From the NCBI GenBank assembly GCA_965363355.1, contig CBDTTM010000167.1, forward strand, positions 1 to 5,621: DNA of 5,621 nt, written 5' to 3'. The notes under the pieces were generated by a model. The model was not told where the DNA came from and ran no database searches. It saw only the letters and a list, made by a program, of their open reading frames with translations. The position numbers and the translations under genes were made by a program. This document shows positions 1-4,720 of this stretch, piece by piece. Numbering within the stretch: position 1 is the first letter of the stretch; the number at the start of each line of letters is the position of its first letter. This stretch comes from CBDTTM01 sp965363355 (GTDB lineage: Bacteria > Bacillota > Negativicutes > Selenomonadales > Selenomonadaceae).

Positions 1-430
1 AATTCATCCCCATTTGGGGCTGCCAGGGGTCAGATGTCTTGGAAATCACGGCAACCCGAATATTAAGGCTGCTCGTCAATTCCTGAACGCGCACAAAGTC
101 AAAACCTTTTGCTTCTGCGATATCGTCATACCAGCCCCGTAGTTCCGCACCCACCGCCCCCACACAGGCCCACAATCCGGCTTGATAGCCTTCATCACTG
201 GGGAGCGTCATAAACTCAGGGCCAAACGCTTTTTTCATTTCTACGGCATATTCATCTTCCACAAGAGAATACTGGTGTCCGTTTTCTGCAAATATGGAAG
301 TTTCAAAGCCGCGCTTTTGTCCCGCCACAGTATGAAATATTCCATGAGCGGCCATAATCTTTAGCAGGTCGCGCTGGTTGCAATCGGCTTCTTTTAAATT
401 GGCAAGGTAAAGCCCAAGTTCGTTGAACAT
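1..430 (-). CDS. Hypothetical protein, C-terminus cut by the window edge
   Basis: An open frame of 143 codons runs leftwards from ATG at 430 and leaves the window at position 1 without a stop, so only the N-terminal part is seen. The start is well supported: GGAGG (complement of 437-441) lies 6 nt before the ATG, and a good sigma70 promoter lies about 50 nt further upstream. The protein begins MFNELGLYLANLKEADCNQR and is acidic and soluble-looking, with no signal peptide or membrane segment. A Trp/Gly-rich central stretch (about residues 93-107, GLWACVGAVGAELRG) is followed by a mixed alpha/beta region. I recognise no family. It lies directly downstream of the integrase on the same strand but has its own promoter, so it is probably cargo or a regulatory gene of the same integrated element. 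A role in excision or control is possible but not shown. Confidence 0.75.
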   Translation of the reverse strand, partial: MFNELGLYLANLKEADCNQRDLLKIMAAHGIFHTVAGQKRGFETSIFAENGHQYSLVEDEYAVEMKKAFGPEFMTLPSDEGYQAGLWACVGAVGAELRGWYDDIAEAKGFDFVRVQELTSSLNIRVAVISKTSDPWQPQMGMN

Positions 431-482
431 TTTTAGCCTCCGTAAAAAACTTTCATCAGGGCGGTTTGCCCCTCTGCTTTTG

Positions 483-511
483 TTTATACGGATATTTTTA
501 ATATTCGTCAA
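483..511 (-). promoter_or_regulatory. Sigma70-type promoter of the leftward partial gene
   Basis: Read on the minus strand, TTGACG (506-511) is followed after exactly 17 nt by TATAAA (483-488). Transcription would start near 476, giving a leader of about 46 nt before the ATG at 430. The match is close to consensus, with five of six bases in each box. An inverted repeat fills the spacer, so the promoter is probably controlled by a DNA-binding protein. Confidence 0.7.
488..508. promoter_or_regulatory. Probable operator: inverted repeat inside the promoter spacer
   Basis: The arms ACGGATATT (488-496) and AATATTCGT (500-508) are inverted copies with one mismatch, separated by TTT. The repeat spans the whole spacer between -35 and -10 and touches both boxes. 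A dimeric repressor bound here would block RNA polymerase. The arrangement is seen directly; operator function is inferred. A weak stem-loop is the alternative, but no T-run follows it on either strand. Confidence 0.5.
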
Positions 512-517
512 GAGCGT

Positions 518-1642
518 TTAATTGTCTTTTTTAAAAATTTCATCCACCACCCCCGCCGCACGGCGCATGGCCTCATCCATTAAATGCGCGTAACGCTCTG
601 TCATCTTGGAAGATTCGTGAGTTAATAGCCGCTGCAATTCAAGCAATGACACCTTGCCAGAGCTGGCCAGATGTGAGGCCAGGGAGTGACGCAAACCATG
701 TAGAAGCCTAAATTTTTCTGGTAGCTGCGCTGCCTCTTTGATCCGTCTTGCAAAACTTGGCGAAAGTGTGCACCGCACGCCGCCCGTCTTGGGGCTTGGG
801 AAAATCAACGGATTGCTGGCATCATATAAGGGATGCGCCTGGATTTCGCGCAATAACTCCACTGCCGATGCCGCAAGAGGAATTGCCGCTGTACGCCCAC
901 TTTTTGCAAATTTTGCCTCAAGGGTCAGCGTGGCGCTCTCCCAGTCCACATCTGCCCACGTCAGGTGCAACAGCGCTGTTTTCCGAGCGCCCGTAAGTGC
1001 GGCAAGTCGAACAATATTTGCGCTCTGCTGATCCACATCACGATCTAGTGCCTCCCATAGTCGGCTCATCTGCGTTGTCGTCAAGAATTCTGTCATCTGA
1101 TTTTGCACGCGGGGCAGTTCGGGCTCTATCCCTTGTGGAAGTCCTGAGCAAAGTTTTCTCCTCGCGCCCCATCGGCACATCCTAGGGATAAGGGCCAGAC
1201 TGTGCTTGACCGATTGCGGGGCCAGATTTCGCGCTTCCATGTCTGCCCTCGCGGCCCGTAGGTCAGAATCATCAATCTCATGTGGCTTCATGCTCTTTAT
1301 GCGCTCTGGGAGCCTTGCAAAGTCGCTGCCGAATGTTGCCCGCGTACGCTCGTTTTTGAGCTGCTCAGAATACATTGCCCACAGGGAAGTGAGGTCGGGA
1401 TTTTGCGCTATTTCCAAGCGGCGCTCTGCTGCGGTCTGCCTCTTTCCGTCCATCATCTGCGCCCGGAGTTGTGCGGCCTTGGCAACGGTCATGCCTCGCG
1501 TGGAAAGCCCCACCTTTGTTTCGATCAGGCGACCATCGCGCTTGAACAGAACGTAATATGTGCGCACCATCTTTCCATCCGCGGCTTGCTTTTCTCGGTA
1601 AAAGACACCAGTGTGAGTTGTGGCAAAACGCTTAGAAGCCAT
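518..1642 (-). CDS. Tyrosine site-specific recombinase (integrase)
   Basis: This enzyme should integrate and excise a mobile element through strand exchange by a tyrosine nucleophile. From the start used here it has 374 residues. Residues 1-75 look like an arm-DNA-binding domain, about 85-175 the helical core-binding domain, and 185-374 the catalytic domain. All catalytic residues are visible: Arg220 (TGARK), Lys247 (AKSGR), His315 and Arg318 (LLHGLRH), His342 (LLTHESS) and Tyr351 (TERYAHL). The protein is therefore probably active. ATG at 1642 is preferred because AAGGA lies 8 nt before it; ATG at 1648 would leave only 2 nt. The gene reads away from the tRNA-Gly fragment 176 nt upstream, the usual arrangement for an integrase beside its att site. 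Repeated TTCCAACC boxes lie in its upstream region, so it may regulate its own expression. Confidence 0.95.
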   Translation of the reverse strand: MASKRFATTHTGVFYREKQAADGKMVRTYYVLFKRDGRLIETKVGLSTRGMTVAKAAQLRAQMMDGKRQTAAERRLEIAQNPDLTSLWAMYSEQLKNERTRATFGSDFARLPERIKSMKPHEIDDSDLRAARADMEARNLAPQSVKHSLALIPRMCRWGARRKLCSGLPQGIEPELPRVQNQMTEFLTTTQMSRLWEALDRDVDQQSANIVRLAALTGARKTALLHLTWADVDWESATLTLEAKFAKSGRTAAIPLAASAVELLREIQAHPLYDASNPLIFPSPKTGGVRCTLSPSFARRIKEAAQLPEKFRLLHGLRHSLASHLASSGKVSLLELQRLLTHESSKMTERYAHLMDEAMRRAAGVVDEIFKKDN

Positions 1643-1667
1643 ACACATTTTCCTTAGTATTGAGATT

Positions 1668-1794
1668 TTCCAACCTATTTTTTTCCAACCGTCCTTCCAA
1701 CCTACATGGTGAAAAACGGGGGGTCAACAAGTTGAAGCATATATCTCTAATACGCTTAAATAATAGGTAATGTGTATGAGCATGAAGGTTGGAA
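1668..1794. repeat. Four TTCCAACC boxes, probable integrase arm-type sites
   Basis: The octamer TTCCAACC occurs at 1668-1675, 1683-1690 and 1695-1702, and inverted (GGTTGGAA) at 1787-1794. All copies lie between the integrase start and the tRNA fragment. Tyrosine integrases of the lambda type bind short repeated arm sites beside the crossover core with their N-terminal domain, and number, spacing and position fit that role. The three direct copies also lie over the likely integrase promoter and leader. Confidence 0.6.
1699..1727 (-). promoter_or_regulatory. Possible integrase promoter
   Basis: On the minus strand TTGACC (1722-1727) and TAGGTT (1699-1704) are 17 nt apart. The -10 box is poor, matching three of six bases. 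It overlaps one TTCCAACC box, and the -35 overlaps a small palindrome, TCAACAAGTTGA (1724-1735). If real, transcription would be weak and sensitive to bound integrase. Confidence 0.3.
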
Positions 1795-1817
1795 TAGGAG
1801 GGCAAAATGGGGCTGTT

Positions 1818-1867
1818 TTAGCTTCCCAAGCTGAAGGTTGCGGGTTCAAATCCCGTTTCCCGCTCCA
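1818..1867 (+). other. Attachment site: 3' half of a tRNA-Gly(CCC) gene
   Basis: These 50 nt correspond exactly to tRNA positions 27-76. They contain the anticodon stem TTAGC/GCTGA around the loop TTCCCAA (anticodon CCC at 1825-1827), a 5-nt variable loop, the T arm GCGGG-TTCAAAT-CCCGT, the acceptor strand TTCCCGC, the discriminator T and an encoded CCA. The 5' half is missing: neither the expected GCGGGAA acceptor strand nor a D arm occurs in the preceding 30 nt. It is therefore not a working tRNA gene but the copy left at one end when an element integrates into a tRNA 3' end. The integrase lies to its left, so the element should extend left, with the complete tRNA gene at its far end. Confidence 0.8.
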
Positions 1868-1884
1868 AAAAAAGCTTGCAATAT

Positions 1885-1921
1885 AAGGCTTTTACAGAAA
1901 CTAGCTGTAAAAGCCTTTTTT
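1885..1921 (+). terminator. Rho-independent terminator after the tRNA fragment
   Basis: A perfect 13-bp stem, AAGGCTTTTACAG (1885-1897) with CTGTAAAAGCCTT (1905-1917), encloses a 7-nt loop and runs into a T-tract (1916-1921). It starts 18 nt after the tRNA CCA, so it may be the original terminator of the tRNA-Gly transcript. Confidence 0.85.
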
Positions 1922-1935
1922 GTGGCCTACTGTTT

Positions 1936-1982
1936 GGGTAACTCCTGGGTAACTTTTTGACGGAGTTACCCAGGAGTTACCC
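1936..1982. repeat. Perfect 19-bp inverted repeat made of four GGGTAACT units
   Basis: The arms GGGTAACTCCTGGGTAACT (1936-1954) and its exact complement (1964-1982) enclose a 9-nt spacer. Each arm holds two GGGTAACT units 11 nt apart, giving two direct and two inverted copies. No T-tract follows, so it is unlikely to be a terminator. Lying 69 nt from the att core, it resembles arm-type sites of an integrase other than the one at 518-1642, or an operator. The rest of the 1868-2260 gap holds the terminator at 1885, the structured leader at 2192-2254, and otherwise nothing I can support. Confidence 0.6.
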
Positions 1983-2191
1983 ACCCTGCCCTTGCCTTGG
2001 CTTTTCCTCCTATATGCCGCCCACACGCCGCCTACAAATCGGTTTTAAGCCTCAATTCTATGCTGGACGGCTATTTCTATGTTCAAAACTGACCTGCCCC
2101 TAGAATCGATATTTGAGAGGGCTTGGAAAAATACCTTTTTAGTGTAAGGATTTTTTCAGAGTAAAGGGCAATTTTGATTGTGTCTTTGAAA

Positions 2192-2254
2192 CACCGTTCA
2201 CGGTGGCGCGGGCTTTCTGCCCGCCGCCAAGGAGGAGCGGCAAAATCAAGGAGA
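2192..2254 (+). promoter_or_regulatory. GC-rich double-hairpin leader with two Shine-Dalgarno tracts
   Basis: CACCG-TTCA-CGGTG (2192-2205) is followed directly by GCGGGC-TTTCT-GCCCGC (2208-2224), which can be extended by GGC/GCC across one bulged C. Two purine tracts follow: AAGGAGGAG at 2229-2237, with no start codon at a useful distance, and AAGGAG at 2248-2253, placed 7 nt before ATG 2261. The second sets the start of the next gene. The leader is much richer in GC than the gene it precedes. No convincing promoter is visible further upstream. Confidence 0.45.
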
Positions 2255-2260
2255 TCCAAA

Positions 2261-2659
2261 ATGAATGAAGGATTAATCAAGCTTTTAGAAGTCAGTTTCT
2301 ATTGGGAAGAAGTTAAATTATCCGATGATGGTATGCCAATTTACTTGACCATCGAATATGATAAAAAAATTCATGTTATTATCCCCCCTTGTAACATTTA
2401 TCTAAATGGTGGAACGTTTGTTTTTTCTACTATTGGGGCTGCGCAAGCGTTTATTGAATTTTTGCGTAGTCAAATTAGGCTTATGATGTATCTGGAAGCA
2501 CTTTTAGCTTTCAGCAAGGAAAAGAAGAATCAAGAATTATTGCGGCTTGTCGATAATCAGTTAAGTAAGTTTTTAGAGATGCTAGACGAGCAAGAGCGTG
2601 TGCTTAATGAGCAATTTTCCTTACAACCAAACGACTCTTCACCAGAGCAAGGCATGTGA
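2261..2659 (+). CDS. Hypothetical protein, 132 residues
   Basis: The start at 2261 is chosen because AAGGAG lies 7 nt before it. The frame is open further upstream to a TTG at 2174, but that extension would run through the GC-rich leader hairpins and has no ribosome-binding site. The protein has a probable beta-rich N-terminal half (about residues 10-65, with IYLTIEY and HVIIPP) and a helical, charged C-terminal half (about 65-120) with leucine-rich spacing that could form a coiled coil. There is no signal peptide. I recognise no family and assign no function. The gene is AT-rich like the next one, in contrast to the integrase, which suggests separate acquisition. A strong terminator 8 nt after the stop makes it a single-gene transcript. 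Confidence 0.75.
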   Translation: MNEGLIKLLEVSFYWEEVKLSDDGMPIYLTIEYDKKIHVIIPPCNIYLNGGTFVFSTIGAAQAFIEFLRSQIRLMMYLEALLAFSKEKKNQELLRLVDNQLSKFLEMLDEQERVLNEQFSLQPNDSSPEQGM

Positions 2660-2667
2660 TAAATAAT

Positions 2668-2693
2668 AAAAGAGAGGGACAACCCTCTCTTTT
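2668..2693 (+). terminator. Rho-independent terminator after the 132-residue gene
   Basis: AAAAGAGAGGG (2668-2678) pairs perfectly over 11 bp with CCCTCTCTTTT (2683-2693) around the tetraloop ACAA. The A/T ends of the stem allow it to act in both directions. It begins 8 nt after the stop codon and separates this gene from the one at 2743. Confidence 0.8.
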
Positions 2694-2721
2694 GTTAATA
2701 TAACAGCCAACCACTTAAAAT
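2692..2721 (+). promoter_or_regulatory. Probable promoter of the secreted-protein gene
   Basis: TTGTTA (2692-2697) and TAAAAT (2716-2721) are 18 nt apart, with four and five of six consensus bases. They lie directly behind the preceding terminator and about 20-50 nt upstream of ATG 2743. Confidence 0.4.
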
Positions 2722-2742
2722 CTAAGTTACACTGGAGGATAT

Positions 2743-3474
2743 ATGAAAATAACATCTTTTTTTATTATATTCTTTATTGTCATTGCATTTGCCAACTCTA
2801 CAGTTCAAGCGGCAACAAGCAAAAGCAATGAAACAAAGCCATTTACATTTCAAGAAGCGAAAACTTTCTTAGAAACAAAAGCTAATGAATTGGAAAATTC
2901 TCAAAAAAAATTAGCAGCCAATGAATTTGAAAACATTGATCAAGCTAATGAAGTTTTAATAAAATATGAAAAACCATCTGTTAAATATGTGCTTTTTAGC
3001 CTTACACTCGAAGAAAGTCTGGCTAAAAGTTCTATAAATGGGAATAAAAGTGCGCTTAAAGACTATTGTAATAAATATAAGTTTATTACAAGTAGTGATG
3101 ATTCTTTTTTACGTGAATCACTAGATTTTAAAGAAAAGTTGTCGGAAAAATTTATCAAGAAAGAAGATTTTCAGTCATTTTCAGAAGACGAATTGCGGAA
3201 AAAAATTGTTGATCATGTAATTGCACTTAGCATTTTGTATGGATATAGAGACCCTGATTCGCTTAAAATACGTTTGGACAAGGTTTTTTCATACAAAAGA
3301 AGTGACGGCAATTACGTTGCCACATACTTAGGAATGTTCAATTTGAAGAATGGGTATGGGGCCTATGTAGGATATAAGCCTTTTTTAGCAGAGTCATATA
3401 ATGGTGAAGTTTTTGAATTTAAAGATTTGCAAGAAGGAAGTGCAGATCAAAGAGTGCTAAATATTTGCAAATGA
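2743..3474 (+). CDS. Hypothetical exported protein, 243 residues
   Basis: The N-terminus is a classical Sec signal peptide: MKITS, a hydrophobic core FFIIFFIVIAFA (6-17), and a likely cleavage after VQA (21-23). There is no lipobox cysteine, so the mature protein of about 220 residues should be periplasmic or secreted. The first mature part (about 30-110) is lysine- and glutamate-rich and probably helical. The last 60 residues are rich in Tyr, Gly and Phe and look beta-rich (NYVATYLGMF, GYGAYVGY). Two cysteines lie at about 109 and 242. GGAGG lies 4 nt before the ATG. I recognise no family. The gene is strongly AT-rich compared with the integrase and the cyclase operon, a sign of lateral transfer. 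No clear terminator follows, so transcripts may reach the small-peptide locus at 3597. Confidence 0.8.
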   Translation: MKITSFFIIFFIVIAFANSTVQAATSKSNETKPFTFQEAKTFLETKANELENSQKKLAANEFENIDQANEVLIKYEKPSVKYVLFSLTLEESLAKSSINGNKSALKDYCNKYKFITSSDDSFLRESLDFKEKLSEKFIKKEDFQSFSEDELRKKIVDHVIALSILYGYRDPDSLKIRLDKVFSYKRSDGNYVATYLGMFNLKNGYGAYVGYKPFLAESYNGEVFEFKDLQEGSADQRVLNICK

Positions 3475-3522
3475 CCAGTGCTTGCAATCAGTGAAGTAAT
3501 AAAGGTAAAAAATAGAAAGTAC

Positions 3523-3551
3523 TTGACATTCTTTATCGACCGTGGTATCTT
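3523..3551 (+). promoter_or_regulatory. Strong sigma70-type promoter of the small-peptide mRNA
   Basis: A perfect -35 box TTGACA (3523-3528) lies 17 nt before TATCTT (3546-3551). Transcription should start near 3558, leaving a leader of about 40 nt before ATG 3597. Almost the whole leader can fold. Confidence 0.75.
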
Positions 3552-3560
3552 ATTTCGTTG

Positions 3561-3593
3561 GGTAATTCTCCGAGACCACTATTCGGAGGTGCC
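3561..3593 (+). promoter_or_regulatory. 5' UTR hairpin that masks the Shine-Dalgarno sequence
   Basis: CTCCGA (3568-3573) pairs perfectly with TCGGAG (3583-3588) around the 9-nt loop GACCACTAT. GGTA (3561-3564) can further pair with TGCC (3590-3593) using one G-U pair. The ribosome-binding sequence GGAGG (3585-3589) lies within the 3' arm, so translation of the 23-codon gene should be low unless the hairpin is opened. Masked ribosome-binding sites are usual in type I toxin mRNAs. Confidence 0.65.
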
Positions 3594-3596
3594 ATT

Positions 3597-3668
3597 ATGG
3601 AGAAATTCATAATATACGTGGTTGGTCAGATTCTGATCGCCATAATCAATGAAATTACTCGCTTCTAA
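3597..3668 (+). CDS. 23-residue hydrophobic peptide, probable Fst-like type I toxin
   Basis: This small gene has all signals of real expression: a TTGACA promoter, GGAGG at 3585-3589 placed 7 nt before the ATG, and a terminator at 3757-3792. The peptide starts MEKF, has a hydrophobic helix at about residues 4-17 (IIYVVGQILIAII) and ends NEITRF. Residues 8-22, VVGQILIAIINEITR, align without gaps with VIAPIFVGLVLEMISR of the plasmid pAD1 toxin Fst (quoted from memory). They share the small-residue pair before Ile, the run of aliphatic residues and the E-x-(S/T)-R end. The family's usual Pro is Gln here. Such peptides insert in the inner membrane and are toxic when overproduced. A convergent antisense RNA (3677-3787) would be the antitoxin. 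A harmless small membrane peptide or a leader peptide is possible, but no downstream gene exists for a leader to regulate. Confidence 0.7.
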   Translation: MEKFIIYVVGQILIAIINEITRF

Positions 3669-3676
3669 CTTGGCAT

Positions 3677-3713
3677 AAAAAGAGCCCTTGAAGACCATAT
3701 CATCTTCAAGGGC
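3677..3713 (-). terminator. Leftward terminator of the antisense RNA
   Basis: GCCCTTGAAGA (3684-3694) pairs perfectly with TCTTCAAGGGC (3703-3713), giving an 11-bp stem with an 8-nt loop. On the minus strand a TTTTT run (3677-3681) follows the stem. On the plus strand AAAAAC follows, so the signal acts leftwards. It could also end transcripts of the cyclase operon. Confidence 0.7.
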
Positions 3714-3787
3714 AAAAACTGTTTTACTGCAAAACATGCCGGTGAGTTAGCCCAGCAAGAGGTAAAATGTTCCACCATTTTGCCTCT
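3677..3787 (-). ncRNA. Probable antisense RNA antitoxin of about 110 nt
   Basis: The opposite strand has its own promoter at 3794-3822, a predicted start near 3787 and a terminator ending near 3677, with no good reading frame in between. The RNA would begin with a hairpin (13 bp, complement of 3757-3788, loop GUGGAA) and end with an 11-bp terminator stem. It would be fully complementary to the 3' UTR of the peptide mRNA, like RatA on txpA or SR4 on bsrG. Its 5' hairpin also carries AAUGGUGG, which pairs over 8 bases with CCACUAUU in the loop of the toxin's 5' hairpin, and ACCUCU, which pairs with the GGAGGU ribosome-binding site. This recalls the shared direct repeats of the pAD1 par locus. 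No transcript evidence is available. Confidence 0.55.
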
Positions 3788-3792
3788 TTTTT
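3757..3792 (+). terminator. Rho-independent terminator of the small-peptide mRNA
   Basis: AAGAGGTAAAATG (3757-3769) pairs with CATTTTGCCTCTT (3776-3788), 13 bp with one G-U pair and a 6-nt loop, and runs into six T (3787-3792). On the minus strand no T-run follows; there the same sequence would form the 5' hairpin of the antisense RNA. Confidence 0.8.
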
Positions 3793-3793
3793 A

Positions 3794-3822
3794 TACATAA
3801 TGTTTTTAACATTTTCTGTCAA
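3794..3822 (-). promoter_or_regulatory. Leftward promoter of the antisense RNA
   Basis: On the minus strand a perfect TTGACA (3817-3822) lies 17 nt before TATGTA (3794-3799). A second candidate -10, TATAAA (3790-3795), overlaps it at a spacing of 21. The -35 box lies 18 nt beyond the cyclase stop codon. The only leftward product before the next terminator is the short RNA at 3677-3787. Confidence 0.6.
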
Positions 3823-3840
3823 CCTTTTTTCACAAAATTC

Positions 3841-4716
3841 CTACTTCTGCTTCCACTCCCACACCCCCCGCCAATTTTGCGGCGGGTTCCTCTCCATATA
3901 CTCGCACCGTTTTGCCCACATCTGCATATTTATCCGCTCAAAATCATTTTTAGCTTTTGAAAAATTCCCTTCAGCATACGATTTCCGAGCGCTTTCAAAT
4001 TCCAACCAATCACTTATTTCACTAATTTTTGTATATATTTCAATGGGTTCTATACGCCCTTTAACTGAAACAACATCCAAGAGTTTATAGCCTAAAATGC
4101 CTGTACTAGCGCGAAGCGTGTCACCAGAAACTAAAGTAGATACTTGATAATATTGACAAAGTGACTGAATTCTTGAGGAAAGGTTTACTGTATCGCCGAG
4201 GGTGGTGTAGTCCACAAAACCACCTTTTGAGCCAATCAGGCACACGAACACAGGCCCGGTATGCAAACCGCTTGTAAACACAGGGATTTTGCAACCCGCT
4301 TGGGCGGCTGCTTTTCCTGCCGCCTTGGTTAGTGCCGCCTGGACTTTTTCGACCATAAGAATTGCTGCGGCTGGGTCGCTGTGGCGATAAAGAATGGCGT
4401 CACCAATGATTTTGTCTACTTCGCCGCCTTCACGCCGGATCGTTTCCAGTGCTGCGGGATAGATTTCTTGCAGCAAGTAGGCGACCCTTTCCGGCTGGAG
4501 AGATTCGGCTATTTTGGTGAAGCCCTTCATATCAGTGAAGCAAATCGTTGAATTTGTTCTTCTTCCTTGCGTTGTAGCGACTTCCCCAGGAGCAAGGCGG
4601 GCAATTCGCCCGCCAGCGTATTGCCGCAAGCAAGATTTTACTTTCCCCACTTGCCGCCAGTAGTAAACGGCAAGTGAGGCTGATAAAAAGATGAGAATCC
4701 CTGTTATTATAAGCAT
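3841..4716 (-). CDS. Membrane-anchored class III adenylate/guanylate cyclase
   Basis: The protein should make a cyclic nucleotide, most likely cAMP from ATP, with its catalytic domain in the cytoplasm. Residues 1-19 form one membrane segment. Residues 57-229 are the cyclase domain. The metal-binding aspartates are Asp62 (FTDMKGFT) and Asp106 (KIIGDAILY), the base-contacting pair is Lys102 and Thr171 (DYTTLGDTVN), and the transition-state residues are Asn178 and Arg182 (NLSSR). All are present, so the enzyme should be active as a homodimer. The Lys/Thr pair is that of bacterial adenylate cyclases. The last 60 residues carry the ending common in this family (PPQNWRGVW). The linker is short, and I see no clear HAMP or other sensor domain. 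The start follows the upstream stop by 4 nt, and AAGG overlaps the end of that gene, so the two are translationally coupled. Confidence 0.92.
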   Translation of the reverse strand: MLIITGILIFLSASLAVYYWRQVGKVKSCLRQYAGGRIARLAPGEVATTQGRRTNSTICFTDMKGFTKIAESLQPERVAYLLQEIYPAALETIRREGGEVDKIIGDAILYRHSDPAAAILMVEKVQAALTKAAGKAAAQAGCKIPVFTSGLHTGPVFVCLIGSKGGFVDYTTLGDTVNLSSRIQSLCQYYQVSTLVSGDTLRASTGILGYKLLDVVSVKGRIEPIEIYTKISEISDWLEFESARKSYAEGNFSKAKNDFERINMQMWAKRCEYMERNPPQNWRGVWEWKQK

Positions 4717-4720
4717 ATTT

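Noticed and set aside
738..1657. Several + strand frames opposite the integrase
   Set aside because: They are antisense shadows of a gene with all catalytic motifs of its family and show no ribosome-binding sites or recognisable products.
1640..1778. The 10-mer CATACACATT at the integrase start, repeated inverted at 1769-1778
   Set aside because: A single short pair about 120 nt apart, one copy of which is partly coding. It fits no known arrangement and could be chance.
1792..1867. A complete tRNA-Gly gene
   Set aside because: The 3' half is perfect, but the preceding 26 nt give neither the GCGGGAA acceptor strand nor a D arm. GGAATAG at 1791-1797 matches part of a tRNA 5' end but is out of register and belongs to a TTCCAACC box.
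1777..1884. A short + strand frame from an ATG near 1777 through the tRNA fragment to TAA
   Set aside because: It has no ribosome-binding site and translates the tRNA sequence; its openness is chance.
2203..2220. A sigma54-type promoter (GTGGC...TTCTGC) in the GC-rich leader
   Set aside because: The GG and GC elements are 14 nt apart rather than 12, and the stretch is explained better by the hairpin.
2083..2280. A leftward 65-codon frame opposite the leader and start of the 132-residue gene
   Set aside because: It starts with TTG without a ribosome-binding site and overlaps the well-supported start at 2261 and its leader hairpins.
3767..4090. A + strand frame of 107 codons across the antisense promoter and the cyclase 3' end
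   Set aside because: It begins inside a terminator hairpin and is antisense to the conserved cyclase C-terminus.
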